Source of the DNA: Bradyrhizobium sp. CB3481
GTDB lineage: Bacteria > Pseudomonadota > Alphaproteobacteria > Rhizobiales > Xanthobacteraceae
Reading direction: 5' to 3'
Assembly: GCF_029714305.1 (NCBI RefSeq)
Contig: NZ_CP121647.1
Location: 1,756,501 to 1,820,500, forward strand
Length of the DNA stretch: 64,000 nt
The notes below the pieces were generated by a model. The model was not told the DNA's origin. It saw only the letters and a program-made list of their open reading frames with translations, and ran no database searches. The position numbers were made by a program, and so were the translations under genes. The first letter of the stretch is position 1, and the number at the start of each line of letters is the position of its first letter. Below, piece after piece: positions 26,848 through 34,971 of this stretch.

Positions 26848-28169
26848 CTTCGCTCATCATCTTCGGCCTCCTGATCGCTCTGATGCTCACGGGCATGCCG
26901 ATTTCGATCGCGCTCGGCCTCACCGTGCTCACCTTCATCTATACGATGACCAACGTGCCGACCGAGTCGGTGGCGCTGAAGCTGTTTACCGGCATCGATA
27001 ATTTCGAGATCATGGCGATCCCGTTCTTCATCCTCGCCGGCAACTTCCTGACCCATGGCGGCGTCGCCAGACGCATGATCGATTTCGCGCGGTCGATGAT
27101 CGGCCACTGGTATGGTGGCCTCGGCCTCGCCGGCGTGTTGGCCTGCGCGCTGTTCGCCGCCGTGTCGGGCTCTTCGCCCGCCACCGTGATCGCGATCGGC
27201 TCGATCATGCTGCCGGCGATGGTGAAACAGGGCTTTCCGAAACGCTTCGGCGCCGGCGTCATCACCACCTCGGGCGCGCTCGGCATCCTGATTCCGCCGT
27301 CGATCGTGATGGTGATCTATTGCGTCGCGACCGGCGGCAGCATCGCGCTGGATCCGGCCGGCCAGCGCGTCTCCTCCGCATCCGTCGGGCAAATGTTCAT
27401 CGCCGGCGTGATTCCCGGCCTGATGCTGGCGACACTGCTCGGCGCCACCACCTTCTACCGCGCCTGGCGCAACGATTATCCGCGGCTGCCCAAGGCCAGC
27501 TGGGCCGAGCGCATTGCCGCGTTCCGCAAATGCGTCTGGGGCTTGCTGCTGATCCTGATCGTGCTCGGCGGCATCTATGCCGGCGTCTTCACGCCGACCG
27601 AGGCGGCGGCGATCAGCGCCGTCTATGCCTTCGTCATCGCCGTGTTCGTCTATCGCGACATGACGCTGTGGGATGTGCCGAAGGTGCTGCTCGGCTCGGC
27701 CAACATGAGCGCGATGATCCTCTACATCATCACCAACGCGGTGCTGTTCTCCTTCCTGATGGCGAATGAGAACATTCCGCAGCAGATCGCCAACTGGATC
27801 ACCTCGATCGGCGTCGGCTGGATCATCTTCCTGCTCGTCGTCAACGTGCTGCTGCTGCTCGCCGGTAACTTCATGGAGCCGTCCTCGATCGTGCTGATCA
27901 TGGCGCCGATCCTGTTTCCGGTGGCGGTCAAGCTCGGCATCCATCCGGTGCATCTCGGCATCCTGATGGTGGTCAACATGGAGGTCGGCATGTGCCATCC
28001 GCCTGTTGGCCTCAACCTCTATGTCGCCTCCGGCATCGCCAAGATGGGCATCACCGAGCTGACGATCGCGGTATGGCCGTGGCTGCTGACGATGCTGATT
28101 TTCCTCGGCATCGTCACCTATGTGCCGGAGATCTCGCTGTGGCTGCCGCGGGTGCTCGGCATATTGTAG
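26844..28169 (+). CDS. TRAP transporter large permease subunit (DctM family)
   Basis: A 441-residue sodium-coupled transporter subunit with about 12 membrane segments. Family motifs: IPFFILAGNFLTHGGVARRMIDFARSMIGHWYGGLGLAGVLACALFAAVSGSSPATVIAIG, then GALGILIPPSIVMVIY and PVGLNLYVASGIAKM. It works with the DctQ-like subunit and the DctP-like binding protein just upstream. A 10-bp stem (28213-28238) follows, without a T-run. Confidence 0.92.
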   Translation: MTSLIIFGLLIALMLTGMPISIALGLTVLTFIYTMTNVPTESVALKLFTGIDNFEIMAIPFFILAGNFLTHGGVARRMIDFARSMIGHWYGGLGLAGVLACALFAAVSGSSPATVIAIGSIMLPAMVKQGFPKRFGAGVITTSGALGILIPPSIVMVIYCVATGGSIALDPAGQRVSSASVGQMFIAGVIPGLMLATLLGATTFYRAWRNDYPRLPKASWAERIAAFRKCVWGLLLILIVLGGIYAGVFTPTEAAAISAVYAFVIAVFVYRDMTLWDVPKVLLGSANMSAMILYIITNAVLFSFLMANENIPQQIANWITSIGVGWIIFLLVVNVLLLLAGNFMEPSSIVLIMAPILFPVAVKLGIHPVHLGILMVVNMEVGMCHPPVGLNLYVASGIAKMGITELTIAVWPWLLTMLIFLGIVTYVPEISLWLPRVLGIL

Positions 28170-28212
28170 CTGCCATTGCATTGCACTGGATCAAACGGCG
28201 CCACATTACATC

Positions 28213-28238
28213 TTGGTAAGGGAGGTACCCCTTGCCAA
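28213..28238 (+). other. hairpin between the TRAP operon and the LTXXQ gene
   Basis: TTGGTAAGGG, a 6-base loop and CCCTTGCCAA (one G-U type mismatch) form a 10-bp stem about 65 bases upstream of the next start. No T-tract follows, so it is more likely a processing or stability element or an operator than a terminator. Confidence 0.4.
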
Positions 28239-28302
28239 ACGTTAAGTTGAAGGGCGGAGGAACCAAGCCCATCTTCATGCAACCTTTCAGCAGGAGGTTC
28301 GC

Positions 28303-28890
28303 ATGAGGAAGTTCGCCATCGCCGCCGTCGCGGTCCTTGCCATCGCCGGCTCGACCGCGGTCTATGCCCAGCACCGCCATTGGGGCTTCGGCTTTTCGCG
28401 GATGAGCCCGGAGGACCGGACGGCCTATGCCGACGCGCGGATTGCGGCCGTGCATGCCGGCCTCAAACTGACGGCCGATCAGGAAAAGCTCTGGCCGCCG
28501 GTCGAGGCCGCGGTCAGGGAGTTCGCCAAGCTCAGGATCGACCGGGCCAATGCGCGGATGAATTCAACGGACGATTCGAGCCAGCAGAAGCCGGACGATC
28601 CGGTGTCGCGCCTGCGCGAACGCGCCGACACTATGGCGGCATCGGCGGCGGCGATGAAGAAGATCGCCGATGCGGCCGATCCGCTCTACAAGACGCTGGA
28701 TGACGGCCAGAAGCGGCGGCTCGCCGTCCTGACCCGGATGGACCGGTTCGGCGGCCGGGACGGCTGGCACCACCGCCGTTTCGAGCGCGAAATGGGCGGG
28801 GATCGCGACTTTAACCACCACCGCGGCTATGGCCGCGACCGCTATGACTGGGACGGCGGCCCGGACCGCGGCGGCCCCGAACGGCTCTGA
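28303..28890 (+). CDS. Spy/CpxP-like LTXXQ motif periplasmic protein
   Basis: A 195-residue protein with a cleavable signal peptide (RKFAIAAVAVLAIAGSTAVYAQ). It has an LTXXQ motif (LKLTADQEKLWPPVEAAVREFAKLRIDRA) and a second, degenerate copy (LDDGQKRRL). The C-terminal tail is very rich in His, Arg, Asp and Gly (GWHHRRFEREMGG...). LTXXQ proteins are periplasmic helical chaperones or metal-stress proteins (Spy, CpxP, CnrX relatives). The tail could bind metal. AGGAGG precedes the ATG at 28303. It is monocistronic, with its own terminator. Confidence 0.82.
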   Translation: MRKFAIAAVAVLAIAGSTAVYAQHRHWGFGFSRMSPEDRTAYADARIAAVHAGLKLTADQEKLWPPVEAAVREFAKLRIDRANARMNSTDDSSQQKPDDPVSRLRERADTMAASAAAMKKIADAADPLYKTLDDGQKRRLAVLTRMDRFGGRDGWHHRRFEREMGGDRDFNHHRGYGRDRYDWDGGPDRGGPERL

Positions 28891-28927
28891 CGCCGCCCGA
28901 TAGGGGTTGGATCCGAAGATCGGCAGA

Positions 28928-28952
28928 AGCCGCTGATATCCAGCGGCTTTTT
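28928..28952 (+). terminator. rho-independent terminator after the LTXXQ gene
   Basis: AGCCGCTG, a 5-base loop and CAGCGGCT followed by TTTT. It is a perfect 8-bp stem ending 62 bases after the stop codon. Confidence 0.88.
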
Positions 28953-28997
28953 GCTGATCGGGCGATCCACAAAAGGGCTGGGAAAACTTCGCCTCGA

Positions 28998-29026
28998 TTG
29001 CTGGACATCGCGGGATCGCTTTGCTA
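28998..29026 (+). promoter_or_regulatory. probable tRNA-Lys promoter
   Basis: TTGCTG (28998-29003), a 17-bp spacer and TTGCTAAAC (from 29021), with the tRNA 5' end 40 bases further. The spacing is right and the element shapes suit an alphaproteobacterial housekeeping promoter, but the -10 match is modest. Confidence 0.4.
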
Positions 29027-29066
29027 AACGACGCCCCTCGCAAGGGTTTTCCGGATCCCAGCATCC

Positions 29067-29142
<76 letters not shown>

Positions 29143-29473
29143 TCGCGAAAGCATTCATCTCCAATAGGTTACGGGAAGAGTTGCCGAGAAGCAAAATGGG
29201 TCTCGTGCGACGTTTTTCGATCCAGTGCCTCGCGGCCAGATTGCTGTGCGACTTCGCCGCAGAAGCCGAATTGTGGGAGGCGCGTCCTCCCCAGCCGCCA
29301 TGCGCCGAGCTATGACTGTCTACGATTTTGTACGCCAGACGGTAGCGCATTAGTCGGCTGCAGCCTTGCCTCGCTGACTAACTAACCGAGGCTTCGAGGG
29401 TCGGACACACGATATAGGCAGCCTTTTTGCGCAAACCGAACGTTTAGCTTCCGCCTCAATAAATGTTCGACTA
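29143..29473. other. gene-free left end of the island
   Basis: No supported gene. From about 29310 it shows diverged similarity to 43410-43627 (shared gtagc.ca, ttagtcggctgca, gcgcaaa.cg.acgttt.gcttc), so the relic LysR duplication extends, with decay, almost to the tRNA. A 29105-29350 minus-strand frame is a tRNA shadow and not a gene. Confidence 0.5.
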
Positions 29474-29882
29474 CGACGCCAAATCGTGTGGCCTTCGTTT
29501 CTTTGGCCGACCGGAACGATGTAGACCCCGCACTTCCTGCTGTTGAAAAAGCTCCACGCAACCATTGGCTTGCTGGGTCGTGATGGAAACGGGCGTGCCA
29601 ATATTGCTTCACTGTAACCCGGCGATCGCCAGCGGGCAGTCGAGCACGCGCAGTCCGTAGTAGTGAGCCAACGTTTCGCCAATGTGCCTTGGAAGGGTGG
29701 CGATCAGGTCAGTCGTTCCGACGATTGCGGGTAACCCCAAAAAGCCGGGGAGCTCAAGCGCAATGTCAAGGACTATCCGCTGCTCCTGTAGCGCGGCCGC
29801 GAGCAACTGATGTCCGGTGCCGGAGCGAATGAGGACGTGCGCCTCACGCCTGAAATCCTTTGCGGTGATGCGGTCGCGGATC
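29474..29882 (-). pseudogene. 3' fragment of a LysR-family regulator gene (decayed copy of 43629-44609)
   Basis: It is nearly identical to the last ~420 bp of the intact LysR gene in the same orientation. It has an 11-bp deletion near 29555 and a 1-bp deletion near 29617 that break the frame. The N-terminal helix-turn-helix half is missing; identity stops abruptly at cggtcgcgga-t (29882 against 44051). The readable part encodes the effector-binding domain (KDFRREAHVLIRSGTGHQLLAAALQEQ). Confidence 0.85.
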
Positions 29883-29886
29883 CGCC

Positions 29887-30008
29887 GCACCGCACGGCAC
29901 ATCCGAGGCAATCATAGACTGCGCGGTCGAGCATAGTTCAGCGTCGGCCGACATGACGACATCCCTGATCTCGTGATCGCTGATAATGTTGCAGGAACAG
30001 ACGATCAT
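29887..30008 (-). pseudogene. bfd: broken bacterioferritin-associated ferredoxin (bfd) fragment
   Basis: From an ATG at 30008 the minus strand reads MIVCSCNIISDHEIRDVV, the N-terminus of Bfd-type [2Fe-2S] proteins with the first two Cys ligands. After a frameshift it continues VYDCLGCAVRCG, the second Cys pair (CxxC) of the same family. The C-terminus is lost where the LysR fragment begins. So it is a ~40-residue remnant with a frameshift, unlikely to be functional. Confidence 0.7.
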
Positions 30009-30210
30009 GCTCAAACAATCCTCTCGCTTGTACGCGGTTGCAGGGCCATCCTCTGCCGAACAGCACGCGTCGCGCTAGGCTGTCGGCGATGATTTCCGAA
30101 GGCTCAGCTCGCAGCAATCGTGCCGGTCCAGTGCATTTGCTGCCGCGTCGCGACGTTCCTTGAGCGGCATTCAGCACTTCATCACGGATGCAGAATGCGC
30201 CACCATTCGA
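30009..30210. other. spacer between bfd relic and aldehyde dehydrogenase gene
   Basis: About 200 bp, probably including the former bfd upstream region. A minus-strand frame from 30177 to 29938 gives no recognisable protein. Nothing further supported. Confidence 0.4.
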
Positions 30211-31704
30211 TCAAAGCGGCGTTGCGATGTACTTGGCCTCGAGGAATTCCAGAACGCCCTGCGTGCCGCCCTCCCGTCCGAGCCCGCTCTGCTTGGTGCC
30301 GCCAAACGGCGCGGCGGGGTCGGAGACCAGCCCGCGGTTGAGCCCGACCATGCCGGTCTCGATGCGGCGGCAGACCCTTAGGCCGCGCGCCAGATCGCGC
30401 GTGAAGACATAGGCGGCCAGTCCGTACTCGGTTGCATTGGCGAGGGCGATCGCCTCGTCTTCTGTCTCGAAGCGGCTGAGTGCAACGACGGGGCCGAAGA
30501 TCTCCTCGCAGGCCATGGCGGCATCAGCCGGGACCCCGTCCAGCACGGTCGGGGGATAAAAAAATCCAGGCAGGTTCGGCCGCGCGCCGCCACAGAGCAA
30601 CCGGGCGCCGCGCGACAGCGCGTCGTCCACTAACCTCTCGAGCTTGCGGACTGCAGCCAGGGTGATCATCGGGCCGCACTCGGTGCCAGGGTCGGTGCCG
30701 CGGCCGACCTTCAGCGCTGCCATGCGCGCCGTGATCTCAGCAGCGAACCGCTCGTAGAGGCCGGACTGGACATAGAGGCGGTTTGCGGCCGTGCAGGCCT
30801 CGCCGCCATTGCGCATCTTGGCCAGCATGGCGCCTTCGATCGCCAATTCCAGGTCGGCATCATCGAAAACGATGAGCGGAGCATTGCCGCCGAGTTCCAT
30901 CGAACAGCTGACGACGTGCTTCGCCGCCTCAGCAAGGAGCACGCGCCCGACCTGAGTGGAGCCCGTGAAGGACAGCTTGCGCACCCGGGCATCCGCCAGC
31001 ATTGCCGCGGTCACAGGACCGGGAGCAGAGGTGGTCAACACGTTGACGACACCCGGCGGCACGCCAGCCTCGGCGCACACGGCAGCGAGCGCATAGGCGG
31101 TCAGCGGAGTTTCGCTCGCCGGCTTGAGGACCACTGTGCAACCGGCAGCGAGCGCCGGCGCGATCTTTCGGGTGGCCATCGCGGCAGGGAAGTTCCAGGG
31201 CGTGATCAGCACGCAGACGCCGATCGGCTCGTAATCGACGATGATGTGGTTTGCGCCGGTTGGGGAGGGCATGAAGTCGCCGCAGATGCGCACCGCTTCT
31301 TCGGCGTTCCAGCGGAAGAAGTCTGCGGCGTAGGCAACCTCGCCGCGCGCGTCGCGCAGGGCCTTGCCGTTCTCCAGCGCGATCAATTGCGCGAGATCAT
31401 CCGCTCGCGCCATCATCAGCTCGAAGCAGCGACGCAGTATTTCCGACCGCCGGCGCGGCGGTGTCGAGCGCCAGGCCGCGGCCGCCTGCGCCGCCGCCTC
31501 GACTGCCGCCGTCGCATCCTCAACCGATGCGTCCGGTACCTCAGCCAGCAGCTGTTCAGTCGCCGGATCGATGACAGGAATCGAAGCGCGTCCCGCCGGC
31601 CATAGCCATTCGCCGCCGATGTAGAGGCCGCGGGCGCAACTCGCTGGATCGATGCCTGATGCGGCAGGGAGGAGCGCGGCTGCAAGCGGCGTCGCCAAGG
31701 TCAT
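30211..31704 (-). CDS. NAD(P)-dependent aldehyde dehydrogenase (succinate-semialdehyde dehydrogenase-like)
   Basis: A 497-residue cytoplasmic enzyme oxidising an aldehyde to the acid. Visible: [37 protein letters not shown] (cofactor-binding and oxyanion Asn), FTGSTQVGR, general-base Glu in MELGGNAP, nucleophilic Cys in [10 protein letters not shown], and [10 protein letters not shown]. It resembles the GabD/SSADH group, which usually prefers semialdehydes. It lies 12 bases downstream of the Fe-alcohol dehydrogenase gene on the same strand, so the two plausibly convert an alcohol to its acid in sequence. Confidence 0.9.
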   Translation of the reverse strand: MTLATPLAAALLPAASGIDPASCARGLYIGGEWLWPAGRASIPVIDPATEQLLAEVPDASVEDATAAVEAAAQAAAAWRSTPPRRRSEILRRCFELMMARADDLAQLIALENGKALRDARGEVAYAADFFRWNAEEAVRICGDFMPSPTGANHIIVDYEPIGVCVLITPWNFPAAMATRKIAPALAAGCTVVLKPASETPLTAYALAAVCAEAGVPPGVVNVLTTSAPGPVTAAMLADARVRKLSFTGSTQVGRVLLAEAAKHVVSCSMELGGNAPLIVFDDADLELAIEGAMLAKMRNGGEACTAANRLYVQSGLYERFAAEITARMAALKVGRGTDPGTECGPMITLAAVRKLERLVDDALSRGARLLCGGARPNLPGFFYPPTVLDGVPADAAMACEEIFGPVVALSRFETEDEAIALANATEYGLAAYVFTRDLARGLRVCRRIETGMVGLNRGLVSDPAAPFGGTKQSGLGREGGTQGVLEFLEAKYIATPL

Positions 31705-31716
31705 GATCGTAATCCT

Positions 31717-32958
31717 TCATGAGGGAGCAGAAGTGGGTGCCGCAGCGTCCAGATCACCACGGTAAGCTGCATCGATGAGGCGGCGCATGTCAGCGAGTAT
31801 GATCGGGCGCGGATTGTTCTTGATCAGGCGCTCGATGCCGACCGCTTGCTCGGCGGCCCAGTCCAGATTTTCGGCAGGCAGGCCGAGGTCAGCGAGCGTT
31901 GGTGTGATGCCGATGGCGCGCAGCAATCGGCTTACCTCATTGATGGCGGCGTCGGCCAGCGCTGCGGGCGAGGTACGCCCGCCATCGACGCCGAGCGCGA
32001 GAGCGATCTGCGCCATCTCGTCCAGCGCGGCATCGCGATTGAAGCGCATCACATAAGGCAAAACAGTCGCGACACCGAGCCCGTGAGCCGTGTGGGTCAA
32101 GGCGCCGACAGGATACTGTATGGCATGCGCCGCCGCCGTGCCGGCCGTGCCGAAGGCGCAGCCTGCGGCCAGCGCGGCCATCATGACGTCAGCCCTCGCA
32201 TCCTCGTCCGTCCCGTCGCGCCAAGCGCGCTCGAGGCTGCGTCCGAGGAGGCGAATGGCGAGAAGCGCGAAGTGATCGGTCAGCGCGGTCTTGCCGATGA
32301 AGACGTGCTGTTGCGCGAGCTCCACCGAAGGCACGCGCCGACGAGCGGTGAACGCCTCGACCGCGTGGGTCAACGCATCGGCGCCGGTGACCGCGGTCAG
32401 GCTCGGCGGGCAGGAGAGGGTCAGGTCGGGATCGCAGATGGCCGCGGCGGGAATCAGATACGGGCTCGAGATGCCGACCTTCAGCATGCGGCCAGGATCG
32501 GAGATCACCGCCACGGGCGTCACTTCGGAGCCGGTTCCTGCTGTAGTGGGAATGGCCACCACCGGCAGCACTGGCGCAGGCACCTTGAACTCGCCGTAGT
32601 AATCCGCGAGCTCGCCACCATGCGTGAGCAGCAGGGCGGTGCATTTTGCCATATCGAGGCAACTGCCGCCGCCGATGCCGATAACAAGATCAGGCGCAAA
32701 GCCGCGCGCCTCATTGGCACAGTCCGCAGCATTGTCACCCGGCAAGTCCGGCTGCACACGGCTATAGGCCATGACGACGAGGCCGGCCGCGCGCAGACTG
32801 TCCAGCATCCGCTCGAAATCGGATGACGTGGCGAGTCGCTCGTCGGTGCACACCAGCGCCCGCCGACCGAGGCGGCTGGCGACGGCGGGCAAGGCATCGC
32901 GCTGCCCTTTGCCGAACAGGATTTCCCTGGGCAGCCGGATCGCCGAGAAGGACGTCAT
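31717..32958 (-). CDS. iron-containing alcohol dehydrogenase
   Basis: A 413-residue group III (Fe-dependent) dehydrogenase. Motifs: IGIGGGSCLDMAKC (NAD binding), AIPTTAGTGSEVTPVAVI, VTGADALTHAVEAFTARR (metal Asp/His), and AAHAIQYPVGALTHTAHGLG (metal His residues). The ATG at 32958 is preferred over 33000 because GGAG sits 5 bases upstream. It oxidises an alcohol, or reduces an aldehyde, made from the imported compound. The promoter is divergent from the GntR gene and shares a palindromic operator with it. Confidence 0.88.
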   Translation of the reverse strand: MTSFSAIRLPREILFGKGQRDALPAVASRLGRRALVCTDERLATSSDFERMLDSLRAAGLVVMAYSRVQPDLPGDNAADCANEARGFAPDLVIGIGGGSCLDMAKCTALLLTHGGELADYYGEFKVPAPVLPVVAIPTTAGTGSEVTPVAVISDPGRMLKVGISSPYLIPAAAICDPDLTLSCPPSLTAVTGADALTHAVEAFTARRRVPSVELAQQHVFIGKTALTDHFALLAIRLLGRSLERAWRDGTDEDARADVMMAALAAGCAFGTAGTAAAHAIQYPVGALTHTAHGLGVATVLPYVMRFNRDAALDEMAQIALALGVDGGRTSPAALADAAINEVSRLLRAIGITPTLADLGLPAENLDWAAEQAVGIERLIKNNPRPIILADMRRLIDAAYRGDLDAAAPTSAPS

Positions 32959-33003
32959 ATCAGCTCCGATCATTGATAAACCTACGAAAATCGGCGGCAT
33001 GCC

Positions 33004-33031
33004 ATATCCTATATCAGATCGTATAGGATAT
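33004..33031. promoter_or_regulatory. palindromic operator between Fe-ADH and GntR genes
   Basis: ATATCCTATA (33004-33013) and TATAGGATAT (33022-33031) form a perfect 10-bp inverted repeat with an 8-bp spacer, in an AT-rich divergent intergenic region 46 bases from the Fe-ADH start and 60 from the GntR start. It is the likely binding site of the GntR product, controlling both operons. Confidence 0.65.
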
Positions 33032-33090
33032 CATATTGAATACGGCGATGGTTTGTGCTAGCCCCTTCACATTGTCAAGGGGACAACGAA

Positions 33091-33804
33091 GTGCGCAGCC
33101 GCAAACCACTCACTGCATCCCAACCGGTCACAGGCGCCGGCGAAGTCGCGCCGGTGATCGCTCGGGCCGTCGGCCTCGGCGAAGAGGTCTATCAAGCGAT
33201 ATTCGCCCGGCTGATGGCGCTGAAGGTTCCTCCCGGCGCTCGCATCACCGTCGACGCCCTGGCCCGCGAATTCAACGTTTCGCAGACGCCCGTCCGCGAG
33301 GCGCTTGGCCGGCTCGAAAGTGAGGGCTTGGTGATCAAGACACATCTAGTCGGTTACAGCGCGGCGCCGCAGATTTCGCGGCGGCGCTTCACCGAGCTTT
33401 ACGAACTCCGCCTGCTGCTTGAGCCCGATGCGGCGCGCAAGGTCGCCGCGACAATGACGGATGCGGCGCTGCAGGAGCTGACCGAAGCGGCAGGACTGAT
33501 GTCGCGCGCGGGTGGCCCGGACGAACGAGTTCGATATTCGCAGTTCGCGCGCGAGGACGCAGCGTTCCACGACAAGATTCTTGAGATTGCAGGCAACGAA
33601 CTGATCCGCGAGACGCTGGCGCACCAGCATACCCACTTTCACATCTTCCGCTTGATGTTCCATTCGAGGGTCACGGAGGAAGCGCTCGACGAGCATGCAG
33701 ACATCCTTGCTGCATTTTCCCGACGCGACCCGGATGGGGCCGCGCGGGCGATGCGCATCCACATCGAGCGGTCGCGCGACCGCCTGCTGCCGGCGTTCGA
33801 CTGA
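33091..33804 (+). CDS. GntR-family (FCD/FadR-type) transcriptional regulator
   Basis: 237 residues. The winged helix-turn-helix (~25-95) reads YQAIFARLMALKVPPGARITVDALAREFNVSQTPVREALGRLESEGLV. The FCD ligand-binding domain follows (FTELYELRLLLEPDAARKVA, with acidic and His residues for metal-assisted carboxylate binding). The GTG at 33091 follows AAGGGGA; the frame is open from 33055. It shares one base with the first transporter gene (TGATG), so regulator and transporter are co-transcribed. The inducer is probably an intermediate of module A. Confidence 0.88.
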   Translation: MRSRKPLTASQPVTGAGEVAPVIARAVGLGEEVYQAIFARLMALKVPPGARITVDALAREFNVSQTPVREALGRLESEGLVIKTHLVGYSAAPQISRRRFTELYELRLLLEPDAARKVAATMTDAALQELTEAAGLMSRAGGPDERVRYSQFAREDAAFHDKILEIAGNELIRETLAHQHTHFHIFRLMFHSRVTEEALDEHADILAAFSRRDPDGAARAMRIHIERSRDRLLPAFD

Positions 33805-34910
33805 TGTCGGCCGTGCTCTCGCCCGATACGCCGTCGATTGCGCTGAGCCTGAGGAACGTCAGCAAGTCCTACGGCCGCGTCCGGGCCCTTGACAATCTGT
33901 CGTTCAGCGTCGCGGAGGGCTGCTTCTTTGTGTTGTTCGGGCCCAGCTCCGTCGGCAAAACGACGACGCTGCGCATGATCGCTGGCCTCGTCGCGCCGGA
34001 TCGCGGCCGCGTCGAGATCTTCGGCCATGATTGGACGCAAGCGCCCATCACGGGGCGCGGCGTGTCGATGGTCTTCCAGTCCTTCGCGCTCTACCCGCAT
34101 CTCACTGTCTACAAGAACCTCGCTTATCCGCTACGCGAAGCCGGTGTGGGCCGGGGGGAGATCGATTGCCGGGTCCGGGAAACGGCGGCAATGCTCCGGC
34201 TCGAAGCGAAGCTTGATCGCAAGCCCGGCACACTCTCGGGCGGCGAGCAGCAGCGGGTCGCGCTCGGTCGTTCCCTGATCCAGCGTCCCCGGATCTTGTT
34301 GCTGGACGAACCTCTGACCAACCTCGACGCCAAGCTCCGGCATGACATGCGCGCCGAACTGAAGCGGCTGCATCGTCAGTTCGGACTCACGATCGTCTAT
34401 GCGACGCCGGACGAGCTCGAAGCGCTGTCGATGGGGGAGGAGATTGCCGTGCTGCGTGATGGCGTCGTCGTGCAGACTGGGACGCCCGACGAGCTCTACG
34501 AAACGCCGCGCGATCTCTACGTCGCCGGCAAGATTGGCTCGCCCCCCATGAATATGGTCAAGGGCATGCTGGCCCGCGACGGCACGATGGTCGACTCCGT
34601 GATCGGACTTCTTCCCGTTGCGCGCAGGCTGAACACCGCGGAAGTAGGGGAAGGGGCCGTGGTGGGCATCCGGCCAAGCGACATCCGCCTTGCGGCAGGC
34701 GGCGAAAGCGGCGTGACGGCGAGCATCGCTATGGTGGAGCCATTGGGAGATATCACGGTGGTCTCGATGCAGACCTCCGGAGAGATGCTTCGGCTGGTGC
34801 TGCCCGAAGCTGCGGCCTCGCGCCTGCAGCGTGGTCAGCAGGTCTCGATCGTTCTTGATCCAGGAAAACTGCACATCTTTCGGGCGTCGAACGGACAGGC
34901 GATCACCTGA
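33804..34910 (+). CDS. sugar/polyol-type ABC importer ATPase 1 (H-loop degenerate)
   Basis: A 368-residue UgpC/MalK-like ATPase with a C-terminal TOBE/OB-type regulatory domain (~240-368). Walker A GPSSVGKT (46-53), signature LSGGE (144-148) and Walker B LLLDEP (Asp168) are good. The switch (H-loop) histidine is replaced by proline: YATPDE, Pro202, codon 34407-34409. The second ATPase of the operon has the reverse pattern, so the two should form a heterodimer with one competent site. The gene is first in the transporter operon behind gntR. By memory, a similar split exists in the rhizobial GlpS/GlpT glycerol importer. Confidence 0.9.
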   Translation: MSAVLSPDTPSIALSLRNVSKSYGRVRALDNLSFSVAEGCFFVLFGPSSVGKTTTLRMIAGLVAPDRGRVEIFGHDWTQAPITGRGVSMVFQSFALYPHLTVYKNLAYPLREAGVGRGEIDCRVRETAAMLRLEAKLDRKPGTLSGGEQQRVALGRSLIQRPRILLLDEPLTNLDAKLRHDMRAELKRLHRQFGLTIVYATPDELEALSMGEEIAVLRDGVVVQTGTPDELYETPRDLYVAGKIGSPPMNMVKGMLARDGTMVDSVIGLLPVARRLNTAEVGEGAVVGIRPSDIRLAAGGESGVTASIAMVEPLGDITVVSMQTSGEMLRLVLPEAAASRLQRGQQVSIVLDPGKLHIFRASNGQAIT

Positions 34911-34971
34911 TCCGAAAGCCGGAGGACAAAGAAAATCAAGCAGTCAAAAACATATGGGAGGAGACTTGAAG

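Noticed and set aside
26775..28181. 468-residue minus-strand frame rich in His, Asp, Arg and Gln
   Set aside because: Antisense to the DctM permease gene; low complexity from reverse-complemented hydrophobic codons.
28213..28238. Terminator of the TRAP operon
   Set aside because: The stem is good but no T-run follows, so it was recorded only as a hairpin of unknown role.
29143..30210. An integrase gene or its remnant next to tRNA-Lys
   Set aside because: No frame on either strand shows the R...HxxR...Y pattern of tyrosine recombinases or a serine-recombinase start; what is present is LysR and bfd relic DNA.
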